Assembly (NCBI GenBank): GCA_022606425.2
Contig: JAHDVF020001468.1
Span: forward strand, 806,001 to 870,000
DNA from: Lepidostoma basale
Lineage: Eukaryota > Arthropoda > Insecta > Trichoptera > Lepidostomatidae
DNA length: 64,000 nt
Direction: 5' to 3'
This document shows, piece after piece, positions 20,966 through 30,977 of the stretch. Position 1 is the first letter of the stretch, and each line of letters opens with the position of its first letter. The notes beneath the pieces were generated by a model that was not told the origin of the DNA, did not search any database, and saw only the letters and a list, made by a program, of their open reading frames with translations. The position numbers and the translations under genes are program-made.

Positions 20966-21404
20966 TTTGGTTTTTAAAACAGAATGAACTCTTGAATTAC
21001 ATATTGTAATGTTTGAAATCCAAATACTTTTTGTTGTAATCTCATATTTTTTTTATTTCGTCTCAGGAAGACGAAAAGTCGATAGCGTGTTTCGTTGGGT
21101 ACACTACAAGTATAAAAATAGAAAATTATGACATCATTATTTGTGGCTCCTCTACAAGATTTTAATTTCTTTCAATATGTGCCTCTTTTAGAACAAGGCC
21201 AAATTTGTTATTGATCAATTTGTGGCGTTTCTTCATTGATTGGCCAAACGAAACTGTGGTATAATATTTTGTTTGCAATAATAACAAATAACTTAAAATA
21301 TGCAATGTAGTTGAGTCAAATGAATTTAATATTTTAGAAACGTGAAACTTATTGTTTATTGAACAGTGATATGAACCTTCATATATAAAGTTTTTAACTA
21401 ATTA

Positions 21405-21583
21405 ACTAACTAACCATCACGCCGTCTCACCTAAGGGGTAGGCAGAAAGAATGGACTGCCACACTTTTCTTTCCTGACATATTTCTCTCGCTTCCTCAAC
21501 ATTCATACATCGTGTCATGCACGCGCGTCGATTTCTCTGACTCCTCACATGGCCGACATTCAATATTTGATTTATTTGATACT
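21405..21583 (-). pseudogene. TTAG-tail retroelement 3' end inserted in a family F repeat
   Basis: actaactaaccatcacgccg to aatatttgatttatttgat: the last 55 or so codons and tail. It lies between family F pieces (tgtttattgaacagtgatat at 21355 and aaaacgtcagttttctagaa at 21588), so it interrupts an older repeat. Confidence 0.75.
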
Positions 21584-21639
21584 GATAAAAACGTCAGTTT
21601 TCTAGAAATTTTATGAGAGCGAATGTTTTCAAATCAAAT

Positions 21640-21962
21640 CTGTTTATTTCATCAAAAGACATTACAAAATTTATTTTTAAGGCATCTATTGAGAACAGGT
21701 AAAATAATATATTGTGTATAGAATACTACCAGAAACGCATGGGAGATGGTTCGACATTAGGAAGACAGGATAATCTCCAGAATTAAGAGTATTTGCCTTC
21801 TGGACGTACTTTCACTAATATGAAAAACGTCGATATCCGAGGAGACCGAGTTCAGCAGATTAATTGCTCTTCCCACCGGTGTCACCAGAGGCAGGTTGGT
21901 TCTGGCGGTCTCCCCGGTAGGTAAAACAATCTTTGCTGTCGCTGTCGGAGATGTCTATCAGG
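21640..21962 (-). pseudogene. Jockey-like C-terminus and 3' end
   Basis: Minus strand reads VVPDRHLRQRQQRLFYLPG then CLW, a frame change, INLLNSVSSDIDVF, matching VPDNYLRQRQHRLFHLPLCR and NRISSDVDIF of 36389-37279. 21640-21780 is its 3' untranslated region (gagatggttcgacattagga). Confidence 0.65.
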
Positions 21963-22139
21963 GACAACTTTTTACACTTTAATATCTTATTCTTCTTCTT
22001 CTGCTACTACTTCCTTGCTATAGACATATTTTGTATGTTCTCTAGTGGGTTGATCCATCTGTGGGGAGGATTTCCAGCAGAACGCTTGGCTCATGATCCA
22101 ATGGACTTGGGTTCAAGACTATAATCTAATGATTTTACT

Positions 22140-22262
22140 GAATATTGTTGATGGAAGTTCATATTAAATAATAATTAAATAAATCGATGTTTTTTTTATT
22201 AACAACTTCATTTCAACAAGTGTCGAAATAAAAACAAAAAGTGGAAGTAATCAATGATTTAA
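22140..22262. repeat. Partial family B fold-back arm
   Basis: gatggaagttcatattaaat, aataattaaataaatcgatg, and aaacaaaaagtggaagtaat match the outer arms of 4817-5018 and 39541-39600, but the ribozyme-like centre is missing. Confidence 0.55.
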
Positions 22263-22289
22263 AATTTAAGTATTAGTTTTTTTTAAATA

Positions 22290-22560
22290 TTTAGAGCAAT
22301 ATAGGGAAGTCTGGTGGTGTATATTTATTTGACTCTACCCTACCAGTTCCTCTTTCACTGTCTACTCCATCTTACGATATCCCAAGGTTCACATATTTCT
22401 ATTATTTCAGTATTCCTCACGCAATCTCTACGAGTTTTGTCGGAAGTCAATACTTGTTTTATTCTAATATCTTTCCTTGCTTCAGCGCCATTGGTATCGA
22501 AAATATTGTGATATATGTGACACCTCAATCTGTGAATATTACACTCGGCGACATACCATA
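22290..22560 (-). pseudogene. Degenerate retroelement C-terminus (MKTL subfamily)
   Basis: Aligns with 12640-12890: atatagggaagtctggtggt, taccagttcctctttcactg, cctcacgcaatctctacgag. Stops throughout. Confidence 0.6.
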
Positions 22561-23099
22561 TATCACTCCTTCTTGCTTCAAAATATAAAACTTCTAGAAA
22601 ACTATTATGTTAAATACTTAATAAGAAATATTATTTACTTTTAGTTGTATACAGATTTGTAAGCTTGTCCACGTCCGATTAAAAAAATGAACATAACAAG
22701 TAAGATCACAAATCAAACAAGTTGTGTCATTTTTAATTATACTTGTAGTTACTATAATTATGAAGGTTCATTTATAATTGTTTGACCCCTCTTCATTATG
22801 CATCTGTATGCACGCGAACTACTTGATTTTCATAATATTTTGTGTTTGTTATAACATACTTTATAAGACTTAATGTTCAGATCGTGAATACATTACGCAT
22901 ACTTCAACACCTCGCACAAACACATAAGATAATCGATTGAACCTAGTTATAACGTGTATTAATCGCTGACAATTATACTCTTTCGTCATACTCCATTAGA
23001 TGACTAGCTTAACAAGTGCTTCGTCTTATATTAACCTTCTCTCACCGGTGCTCTGTAGCTAGTAAACAATATAAATAAAAAACAAAATTATTTTATAAT

Positions 23100-23290
23100 A
23101 TATATTAAGTTGTATTCCACTTTATTATAGTTTCGACCGATTTCGGCAGATCGCTGCCATCTTCAAGTAACTTGCTCAGCTCCTGGCAGCTCCAGCTTGA
23201 CACTTTTTAGCTCGCTGCCAACACCGGAAGATGGGACCGAGCTGCCGAAACCGGTCAAAGTTAAAAATCAAGTCGAATTTAACTAAATGT
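23100..23290. repeat. Fold-back with hammerhead-like arms (family A)
   Basis: The left arm (minus, 23165-23135) reads TTGAAGA, hairpin GGCAGCGATCTGCC, GAAA, TCG, GTC. This is one of the better cores: only the first C of CTGAAGA is changed. The right arm (plus, 23224-23256) reads CCGGAAGATGGGACCGAGCT, GCCGAAACCGGTC. Outer arms start aagttgtattccacttt. Confidence 0.65.
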
Positions 23291-23424
23291 ATATTATAAA
23301 GAAATTCTATAAAAAATATTGTATACTCGTATCTCATTATTTACGATGAACTTCTACATAAATTTTAATAGTTCGTACACATTACTAATAACTTTAACTA
23401 ACTAACTAAACCTAATCCACTAAG

Positions 23425-23745
23425 CCATGGAAAGAGCCATGCTTGGAATAACCTTGAAGGACAGATTTAGAAACGAATTTATTCGACAACAAACCTAGGT
23501 GACTGAGGAGGCTCTGAGGATGGGAAGGTTGAAGTGGCGATGGGCTGGCCATATCTGTCGGAGAACCGACGGCCGATGGAGGAGACGGGTTCTGGAGTGG
23601 AAACCGCTTACAGGATTCCGCAGAGTTGGACGTCCCCCTGCCCGCTGGACCGACGAGCGACAATGGATAGGGGGCGGTGGCGTGCTTTGGAAGAGGCTTA
23701 CATTCATCAGTGGATGGCGGACGGCTGATGATGATGATGATGAAC
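23425..23745 (+). pseudogene. RTE-type C-terminus with GAT tail
   Basis: Plus strand: MERAMLGITLKDRFRNEFIR, a stop, then VTEEALRMGRLKWRWAGHIC, RRTDGRWRRRVLEW, RVGRPPARWTD. A frame change restores RWRALEEAYIHQWMADG before two stops, followed by a GAT/GA tail (gatgatgatgatgatgaa). The same subfamily is at 63370-63670. Confidence 0.8.
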
Positions 23746-23749
23746 GAAC

Positions 23750-23925
23750 TAAACACGCCGACCCCCTATCTTATCATACTTTTCTCGATTTCTCTACATT
23801 CATACGTCGTGTCATGCTCGCACTGCGATTTATTCGACTCCTCACGTGTCCGACATTTAATATTTGATTGATTTAATCGTGTCAATTTTTCCTCTGTCTT
23901 CATATTTCTCCTGTTCATGTATGCT
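23750..23925 (-). pseudogene. TTAG-tail retroelement fragment
   Basis: Minus-strand piece with acgtcgtgtcatgctcgcac, tttaatatttgattgattta, ttcctctgtcttcatatttc; degenerate, no tail kept. Confidence 0.6.
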
Positions 23926-23929
23926 GCAT

Positions 23930-24165
23930 TTTTATAAAATAAAAATATCAACCACGACATGTTTCGGAGGTGACCTCCACCCTCAGGTGCAAATATATAA
24001 CTTAACTATAACCAAAGAAAGACTTATTCTATAAAGATAAGTAAAATATAATGTATCTTTACATAATAGGTCTTTCTTTGGTCAGAGTTGGGTTATATAT
24101 TTACACCTGAGGGTGGAGGTCACCTTCGAAACATGTCGTGGTTGATATTTTATTTGATAAAAATA
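23930..24165. repeat. Fold-back with two hammerhead-like arms (family D)
   Basis: Arms 23930-24010 and 24085-24165 are inverted copies. The RNA-like strand of each reads CACCTGAGGG, stem II GGAGGTCACCTCC (CCTTC in the right arm), GAAAC, AT, GTC, GTG. CAC and GTG give 3 bp of stem I. CTGAGGG deviates from CTGANGA at the last base. Confidence 0.65.
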
Positions 24166-24307
24166 TTTGATAAACTAAAATGGAATAAAAACAGTGTTAT
24201 TTATTTCAATTTCAGGGTAATTACAGTGGAATTACACAGTGTTAACGCCCAAACCTTCCATAAAACCAGCAAAATATTTATCTCGCAGCCTCGGTAATGA
24301 ACCCTAA

Positions 24308-24523
24308 CCATTTGGTTGCCAAAAGCCGATATATCGGCTTTTGCTACACCAAAGAAATGCCAAATGCAACAGATCGAAGTCATGATGTATAAAAGTGTAA
24401 GAGAGTTAATCAGTTGTGCACATAATTTACGTTTTGGATATATCTTTATTTAAATGATGTTATTTAGAATTAAAAGACAATTAATAAATTAAAAGTATCC
24501 CGAAATTGCCGGCAACCAAAGGG
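24308..24523. mobile_element. piggyBac-like MITE with TTAA target
   Basis: The left end CCATTTGGTTGCC and the right end read inward CCCTTTGGTTGCC are inverted copies. TTAA follows at 24524-24527; the left side has CTAA (24304-24307), a one-base change. Length 216 bp. A 24-bp perfect palindrome centred on ATAT spans 24320-24343. Confidence 0.7.
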
Positions 24524-24899
24524 TTAAGAGCTTGGCATATTTAAAAGACTTCATAATTATCAATCATTATAAATTATACACATAACTATAATATTTTATT
24601 TTCCACGTGTACAATATGCTAATAGCAATTACTGAACTATTTTGTTTTCCACAATGTGGAACCAATATTCCAATGGCAAATCCTAAATTATTTTATCTTC
24701 CATTACATACAATCAATATTCCTATGGCAATTTTTGAATTATATTGTCTTCCATAGTCTACAATCAGGATTCCAATGGCAATTCCCGAATCGTATCATTT
24801 CGGAGGTTCACATATTGCCATTGAAATATTGATTATTCATCATGGAAGATGGAATGAAATTTTATATCTAGATAGAAAATTTTCAAAGATAGATAAATC

Positions 24900-25245
24900 G
24901 ACAAGCAAGGGCAGACACAGTAAGGACCAAACAAGTTTTGAGGACTTCTGAAATGAAGACACTGAGGACGATAGCAGGCAAGACACTGAGAGATCGCGTG
25001 AGGAACACCAGAATAAGAGAGATATGTGAGGTTGAGGATATTATAAGATGGAGCAGACAGCGAAAAAATGGACTTGTACGGTCATGTTCAAAGAATGGAC
25101 ACCACCAGGCTCCCCTATATTGGGACTCGTCCTCGTAGAAGACCTCCTAAAAGATGGAAGGACAACTGGGAATCAACCTCACAGGAGGAGCAACACTCTG
25201 GAGACCACATAGGTATACAATAAGGAAGAAGAAGAAGAAATAAAT
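24900..25245 (+). pseudogene. Non-LTR retroelement C-terminus (MKTL subfamily), GAA tail
   Basis: Plus strand: ADTVRTKQVLRTSEMKTLRT, IAGKTLRDRVRNTRIREICE, VEDIIRWSRQRK, then a frameshift and GRRPPKRWKDNWESTSQEEQ before the tail aggaagaagaagaagaaa at 25222. Closest to 12515-12890. Confidence 0.8.
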
Positions 25246-25409
25246 CGACATGATTTATTTTTTAAATTAAAATCTAATACAATAAGCTTTAAACATCCAC
25301 TGCTCCTCTTCCTGCCCATGGAAACAGCGTTTTTTCTAAAATGATAAAACTGATCCTATCATACCTTGTAATGCTAAGGTTAGCTGGTCTTCCATTATCA
25401 CGTCCATGG

Positions 25410-25500
25410 CCGAGAAAAAGACGTAAGCTTCCATTATTCTTCGCCTCCAACTCCTCCTGTCCTCCGCTTCGATATTAGTATAGAACTAATTCCTCTCTCT
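25410..25500 (-). pseudogene. Short retroelement 3' fragment
   Basis: cttccattattcttcgcctc, caactcctcctgtcctccgc matches 46125-46185. Only the distal end is present. Confidence 0.55.
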
Positions 25501-25527
25501 CTGTCTTTCGGAGGAGCACTCCGGCCC

Positions 25528-26000
25528 AGATATATCTTCTTCTTCAAGTGCTGTGTCGGGTCCCCCCAACGTTGGTGATCACCTCGGCGAACCTGTCCCT
25601 GTCCTGCGCCGCTCGGAATAGCTCCTCCACACTTCGGATGCGGTCCACTCCCTCACGTTTCGCAGCCAGGGCCCTCGGCGTCCCTCAACATTCCCCTCCA
25701 ATATCATTTGGAGAATATGGTTTCATTTTCCCCACACAGTACATGACCCAGATGAGAAATTTTCTGAACCTTGATAGTTGATAACAGTTCCCGTCAACTC
25801 TAGCTCGCCTCAAGACTTCGGTATTGGTAACCATGTATTCGGCGATGGAGCCACATTTCAAATGCTTCCAGTCTGTTCATTGAGTTGACTTTCAAGGTCC
25901 ACGTTTCACATTCATACAATAAAACAGACCACACATTGCATATGATCATTCTCTGGCGGAGTTTCAAGTTTATGTTATCATTGCAGTATAGTGATTTCAT
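25528..26000 (-). pseudogene. Non-LTR retroelement C-terminus (WTLKVNSMNR subfamily)
   Basis: Minus strand: NDNINLKLRQRMIICNVWSV, LLYECETWTLKVNSMNRLEA, FEMWLHRRI, then out of frame VTNTEVLRRAR and, near 25690-25550, REGVDRIRSVEELFRAAQDR, DRFAEVITNVGGT. The tail is TTCTTCTTC-side at 25528. The same subfamily is at 52295-52700 and, split, at 7466-8490. Confidence 0.8.
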
Positions 26001-26004
26001 TTAC

Positions 26005-26122
26005 CAAATATAAAGTCCCCGCAAAAAACAATCAAATCACACTTCCAACAATGTTTCCAACAGACATAAGTATACTCATTAGAGCTGAACCTCTCAATGG
26101 CAAAAGATCTAAGTCCAAGTAA
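26005..26122 (+). repeat. Short interspersed repeat, TCCAAG tail (copy 2)
   Basis: caatcaaatcacacttccaa, tagagctgaacctctcaatg, caaaagatctaagtccaagt. It directly abuts the retroelement at 25528-26000. Confidence 0.55.
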
Positions 26123-26654
26123 TTTTATACTTAGTAATAAGTATCTGAGATAGCAGTAAGTAGACCGCACTTGGAGTACAAATAATTTAAGCATATTGCG
26201 TACATAGGTTATCGAATGCGATAAAATTTTACAAGTAAAATCATATTTTCCGTGTGTATATGATAAGCGCACATTTCTAGCTTTTGTTCAATTTATAACA
26301 AAGGGCCATTTTGGGACATTAAACAAGACGGGGACCTCGGGAATCAAGCGAGTGAACTAAATAAAAACAAAGGAAAATTTTTGCATTAAAAAAAATTGTG
26401 CATTCGATATTTGAAATTGCAAATGATTCCATCATTTGTTTTTACAGCATATCGTTCGTTTCAATTTTATTGTTCGTACTGCCGAAGCTACTTTATTTCT
26501 GTGTACTGATTTTTTATTGATCAAAACGCTATTTGTTTCTCTTATAAAAGTATAAATCATGATTTGTATCAAATATTGTATTCTTCAAACATTGTAAAAA
26601 CGATAAACACCTTTGGGAAAAATATGAAGTCTCGGAATTATGTAGAGAAAAATA

Positions 26655-26693
26655 TACTGGTATGCATAAGTGAAATTGTCGAAACGTCGGTCG
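26655..26693 (+). ncRNA. Hammerhead-like 3' half (family H)
   Basis: GAAATTGTCGAAACGTCGGT then CGAG: GAAAC, GTCG, GTC. The CTGATGA strand is not recognisable. Related to 29613-29800. Confidence 0.35.
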
Positions 26694-26784
26694 AGAAGGA
26701 GCTATCACACGGTGTTACCCAAAAACACACCAAACATATTACCTATCACATGTTATGAGAATCAATTGATAGCTTATCACTTTA

Positions 26785-27060
26785 CATCGATTTGGCTCTG
26801 CTGAAATGGCAGTGGGCAGGTCATGTCGCCAGACAGGGAACATAGCGATGGGCACCCAGAGTCCTCAAATGGAGACCATGGGATAGAAAAAGAGGAGTGG
26901 GCCGACCCCAAAAAAGATGGGCCGACGACATTATCCCTGTCGCGGGTAAAATGTGGCAAAGAAAAGTCCAAGATAGAGTGGAGTAGAAGAAAATGGAGGA
27001 GGCCTATATCCAGCAGTGGAGAGATGGCTGAGGAAGAAGAAGAAGAAGAAGTTTAGAAAG
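26785..27060 (+). pseudogene. RTE-type C-terminus with GAA tail
   Basis: Plus strand: LLKWQWAGHVARQGT, a stop, RWAPRVLKWRPWDRKRGVGR, PQKRWADDI, then VQDRVEWKKMEEAYIQQWRD and a stop before gaggaagaagaagaagaag. Close to 1-590. Confidence 0.8.
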
Positions 27061-27760
27061 AAATAAAAATCCGAAAAACCTCTAATAAAAATGTCAATGA
27101 TTATTTTTTAATGATTACAGTATGATTTTCAAGTCCAAAGTACACGTTTAGTTATTAAGAATGCTTGTGTGTGTATCTGTATTATTAATCTATATTATTA
27201 ATTATCTATATTATTAATGATTGTATTTATCATTAATATGTCGTTTTGTCTATATATACATATATATATGTCTATAAATAAGAATAGTGAGCATTCGATA
27301 AGGAATATCAATTTATTCTACGGTAATATTGCATGTCACCTTGAGATTGGTACTCCTGACATTTTCTTGAATGGATTTTAATGAATATAGTACACTAATG
27401 ACTGTGCACCTATGAAAGTTTAATGTTTTTATTTTTTTATTTTCTATTGTATTTTATTTATTTATTGTGTTTTTATTGTGAACTAAGACCGTATTTGACC
27501 GTATACCGTGAAGACCGTATTTTGTTTTTATTGTGAACTAAGATAATTATACGACAGTGATATAATTGATAATGTGCAATAAATAAACAAATTAAAAATA
27601 AAGCAATAAATATGGTTATTACTAATTTGCGTAAAATAATTTAATTGTGAAGTAAATATGTCTCCACCTTCGTTCTAATAATAAGAGACATGCAAATTCT
27701 ACTACAAAGTGCCAATAAATTTAATTAAGTAAATTAAATAGATTTTTCTTTTTGTGTGTT
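27061..27760. other. AT-rich stretch, small repeats
   Basis: tctatattattaat is repeated at 27189-27215, and ttttattgtgaactaagac/gataa at 27470 and 27528. No gene. Confidence 0.4.
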
Positions 27761-27764
27761 TTTT

Positions 27765-27850
27765 TTAAATTGAAATTTCCATGACAAAGAATACAAACGT
27801 TTCTCCTAAAGTAACACCAGGAAGACTAGACGACATACTCAATAAGGAGA
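27765..27850 (+). repeat. Dispersed repeat, inverse copy at 44205-44262
   Basis: ccatgacaaagaatacaaac, gtttctcctaaagtaacacc matches, on the opposite strand, tgacgttactttgggagaaa, cttgtgtattctttgtcacg. The short open frame over it is not recognised. Confidence 0.5.
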
Positions 27851-27959
27851 ATACTAAAAATGAATTGTTTATTCTAAATTCCATCACACAGAATCACTCC
27901 ACCTCTGGGGTTGCCGGGTGTTTTTTTGTTGTTGCAAAAATGAACAACTTACGAGGAAT

Positions 27960-28345
27960 TGTTTAAATCAAGAATCAATTGTATCTCAATAGAGACGAAG
28001 ATGCAAATTGGAAACAGAAAATGGTTGATCGAGGTGTTTACAGGACTTATGACCTGCCATTGTTTGGGTTAAGCGCACGCTTTACGTAATACAACATTCC
28101 CCATTCCACCTTATTTTTTCTTATGACCACCATGTCTGACAAATTTTTGGAAGTTGTATATATGTTAATCTCCAAGACCACCCTTTACATGGTAGTATAT
28201 TCAATCTACACACTAACGCCATCTATGAAGACTGTATTTTAAGCATTAAGCAGAAGATCTTTTTAACGCAATGTGAAAGGCTACCGCCATTTACCGCATT
28301 GCTAGAAACCGCCTGGAGATGTAATTCCAATCTATATGCTATAAT
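27960..28345 (-). repeat. Non-autonomous element R (copy 1)
   Basis: Matches 54495-55000 and 40885-41205 (plus) and 63145-63330 plus 63840-63880 (minus). Shared blocks: attgtatctcaatagagacg, gtttacaggacttatgacct, gttgggttaagcg, aacattccccattcc, and caatctacac...cgccatct. About 500 bp when complete; no coding capacity and superfamily unknown. Confidence 0.7.
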
Positions 28346-28529
28346 TTTGACCAGTTTTTGTTTTTTACAACTGTTTAAATGTCCAGCTCACTCAAAGCCG
28401 TACGATCGGTCAGCGAGAGTGTGACTATCCGTGGCTCAATTCAACTGCATTTCTTTTGGGAATGTTGGGACCAACTATCTGCAGCTTCGAAGAGATGGGC
28501 ATCTCATAACCCATTTCTTTAGATTAATT

Positions 28530-28760
28530 AGGAGATATTTTGAGAACTCTGCCGTGCTGGAGAAAGTGGAAAAACCAACCTCCCTCTGGCACCGGTGGGA
28601 AGAGCAATTAATCTGCTGAACGCGGTCTTCTCGAAGATCGACGTCTTTCATATTGGTGAAGTACTTAGAGAAAACAAATACTCTTGACTTTAAAGAGTAT
28701 TTTGTCTTCCTAATGTCGATTCATCTCTATCATCAATAAACTTATTTAGTTTGATTTGAA
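28530..28760 (+). pseudogene. Jockey-like C-terminal and 3' fragment
   Basis: accaacctccctctggcacc, ggtgggaagagcaattaatc, tgctgaacgcggtcttctcg match 21840-21900 in inverse orientation; ends at aataaacttatttagtttga near 28735. Confidence 0.65.
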
Positions 28761-28959
28761 TTGACATGTGGTTCCATAGTAATGTGATTCTAACCATACA
28801 AACTCTACGATTCCGATATCAAAATGATCCATCCTGATTCACCACGACACATTTACGTTCTTATAATATTTGAAATTTCTTTATAGAAGTTCATCGTAAA
28901 TAATGAAAAAATATATATATATATACCTATATATATTTTTTAAGTTTATATTTAGTTTA

Positions 28960-29020
28960 ATTTCACTTAGATTTATGGCTTCGACCGGTTTCGATAGATC
29001 CCTGCCATCTTCTGATAACC
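28960..29020 (-). repeat. Single hammerhead-like arm (family A)
   Basis: Minus strand: CAGAAGATGGCAGGGATCTA then TCGAAACCGGTC. Stem II is damaged (GGCAGGGATCTATC) and only one arm is found. Confidence 0.5.
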
Positions 29021-29579
29021 AGAAGATAAACTATCAGAAAAATAAATGTTTTTTTTTACACAATTGTATGTTTCTGCTTCAACTCTCGAAACTTTTTACA
29101 AAAAAAAAATCGTTTTTAAAATACTTGTTGACTTAACATTTGTTAGCAAACTGTCTGTGAATTGCACCATCTGGTATCATGGGCAAGGTATGACAGTGTT
29201 ATACACGTATGTATAGTTATATCAAGGAGTAACCTTACATTGCTTAGATGAAGTATATTAAATTAACCTCGTATGCACTTTTCATTGCAACATTGAACAT
29301 GAATTTCAAAATACTGCATCGTAATAATAGGATTTAATATGAATAGAGAGTGATTTGCAATCAGACTAAGTGCATCGAGTTACCTTCGCAATGGGTAGTG
29401 TAATTTTTATTATTGGGAAGTAGTGAACGATTTCCGCTATCCTCATGGTCACGAAAATTTTTGTCTTGTCAAATTATAGTCTTTATCTTAGCAGTTATTT
29501 GCCTGTGAAATGTCGTAGAACAAATTGAAAAATACTTTTACATATTTTAACTAAAACCAACATTGAGTTTCTTGAGATT

Positions 29580-29850
29580 CTTAGTATGTACGTATATCGT
29601 AATGGTCTCGTCGAGCTACGTTTCGGAGATCGTTATAGTCTTCATTTTCAGGGGAGTTGTTGTATGTACTCGTATATAGAGTAAAATACGCTTAGCTTCA
29701 TCTGAGCAATATCTGATTACGACACGGTGCTTCTCTAATCACAATATTTACTACAATTTTCCTAAAGATGAAAACTGCAGAAATCTTCGAAACTCCGGTT
29801 GAAGAGAACTATCAGACAAAAACATAACCACAAACTCGAGAAACAACATA
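29580..29850. repeat. Fold-back with hammerhead-like arms (family H)
   Basis: Left arm (minus, 29651-29613): CTGAAAATGAAGACT...TCTCCGAAACGTAG. Right arm (plus, 29762-29800): CTAAAGATGAAAACTGCAGA then AATCTTCGAAACTCCGGTT. Stem II can form from GAA.AC...TCTTC. Both arms have changes in the core. Confidence 0.45.
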
Positions 29851-30005
29851 TACTTATTGAAATATTATTGCGTTCACACTTTATTATCTAATGTTATTTT
29901 GTCCTTGTTTTAACTACATGAAACTATATTTTTTGTAGTCCATTGTTTTGGCCGAAACACTATGATACTTCAACATTATTACTGCTAAAATTTAGAACAC
30001 TGTTA

Positions 30006-30120
30006 AATAACTAACTAACTAACCATCACGCCATTTCCCCGGAGGGGTAGGCGGAGAGGATGGATCCTGGCATACTCTCGGGCTTCCTCTACATTCATAC
30101 ATCGTACCATGCACACATAC
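30006..30120 (-). pseudogene. TTAG-tail retroelement 3' end
   Basis: ctaactaactaaccatcacg, ccatttccccggaggggtag to cattcatacatcgtaccatg, with a deletion inside; then unrelated sequence. Confidence 0.7.
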
Positions 30121-30144
30121 ACTGTTATAATATCATAATTTATT

Positions 30145-30300
30145 TTTATTCACTGGGAGTGTCGCGACAGCCCTTTCGCCAACCGATGTTGGCATCATCG
30201 GGAGTTACAAACTTTAGAGTTTATTGTAGAGTTTATTATAACACCTGATGATGCCAACATCGGTTGGCGAAACAGCTGTCGCGACACTCTCAGTTTTAAT
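30145..30300. repeat. Fold-back with two hammerhead-like arms (family C), one with intact core
   Basis: Right arm, plus 30245-30280: CTGATGA, stem II GCCAACATCGGTTGGC (6 bp), GAAAC, AGCT, GTC. All invariant hammerhead core bases are present, and stem III is the minimal A-U, C-G type. Left arm, minus 30201-30166: CCGATGA, same stem II, GAAAG, GGCT, GTC. Stem I is weak: only alternating pairs between ACAC before the core and GCGACAC after it. Confidence 0.7.
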
Positions 30301-30977
30301 GTTTTAAATTTTAACATTAATATATTTATTGTATTAATTATAATCCTATATTTTCACTAAAAAAAGAATGATGAATTTATTTAATAAAATCTTCATTATA
30401 TTATAGATTTCCGCAGTGTTACCATCTTATGTTATCAATAATTATGGAAAACATTATTTTTTCTAATGGATACATAACTAGTTAATTAACCGGTTGATAG
30501 TACAAATAGTTGTTTATGTATTATGTATTAATCAATTAATAAAAATTAATTAATTAAGTCACTGCTCGCATCACGTAGTACTCTTGTGAATACGTGATCC
30601 GAAATATACAAGATCAATGCGTTTATGAAGCTGTATTCAAAATATTTTATAGCGAATGTAATATAAAATATGAACAAGATTAGAATCTATTAGGCAAACA
30701 CTTGTGACATTTTGAAAGCTTATTTTCCATTAGTTCAGTTCGTGGTTGAGAATCTTTCAAGTTTTTCTGGTATATGACACCAAAGAGATATTCATATCTT
30801 TAAAGAAACAATTTCTTTTATGTATTCACAGCTGCCGAGGCGCTTTGTATGCATTATGTGGAAATGTTTTATATTATGAACCTATTGTGATACAATTGTG
30901 TCTGTCGTGTGACCTTGGGGATCATCTTCATTCCAGTTTCAAAACAATCCTATCTTTTACACTCTTAATTCATTTGT

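Noticed and set aside
30166..30280. Rho-independent-type terminator or attenuator hairpins
   Set aside because: The inverted repeats are eukaryotic fold-back elements with conserved ribozyme-like cores and no T-tract logic.
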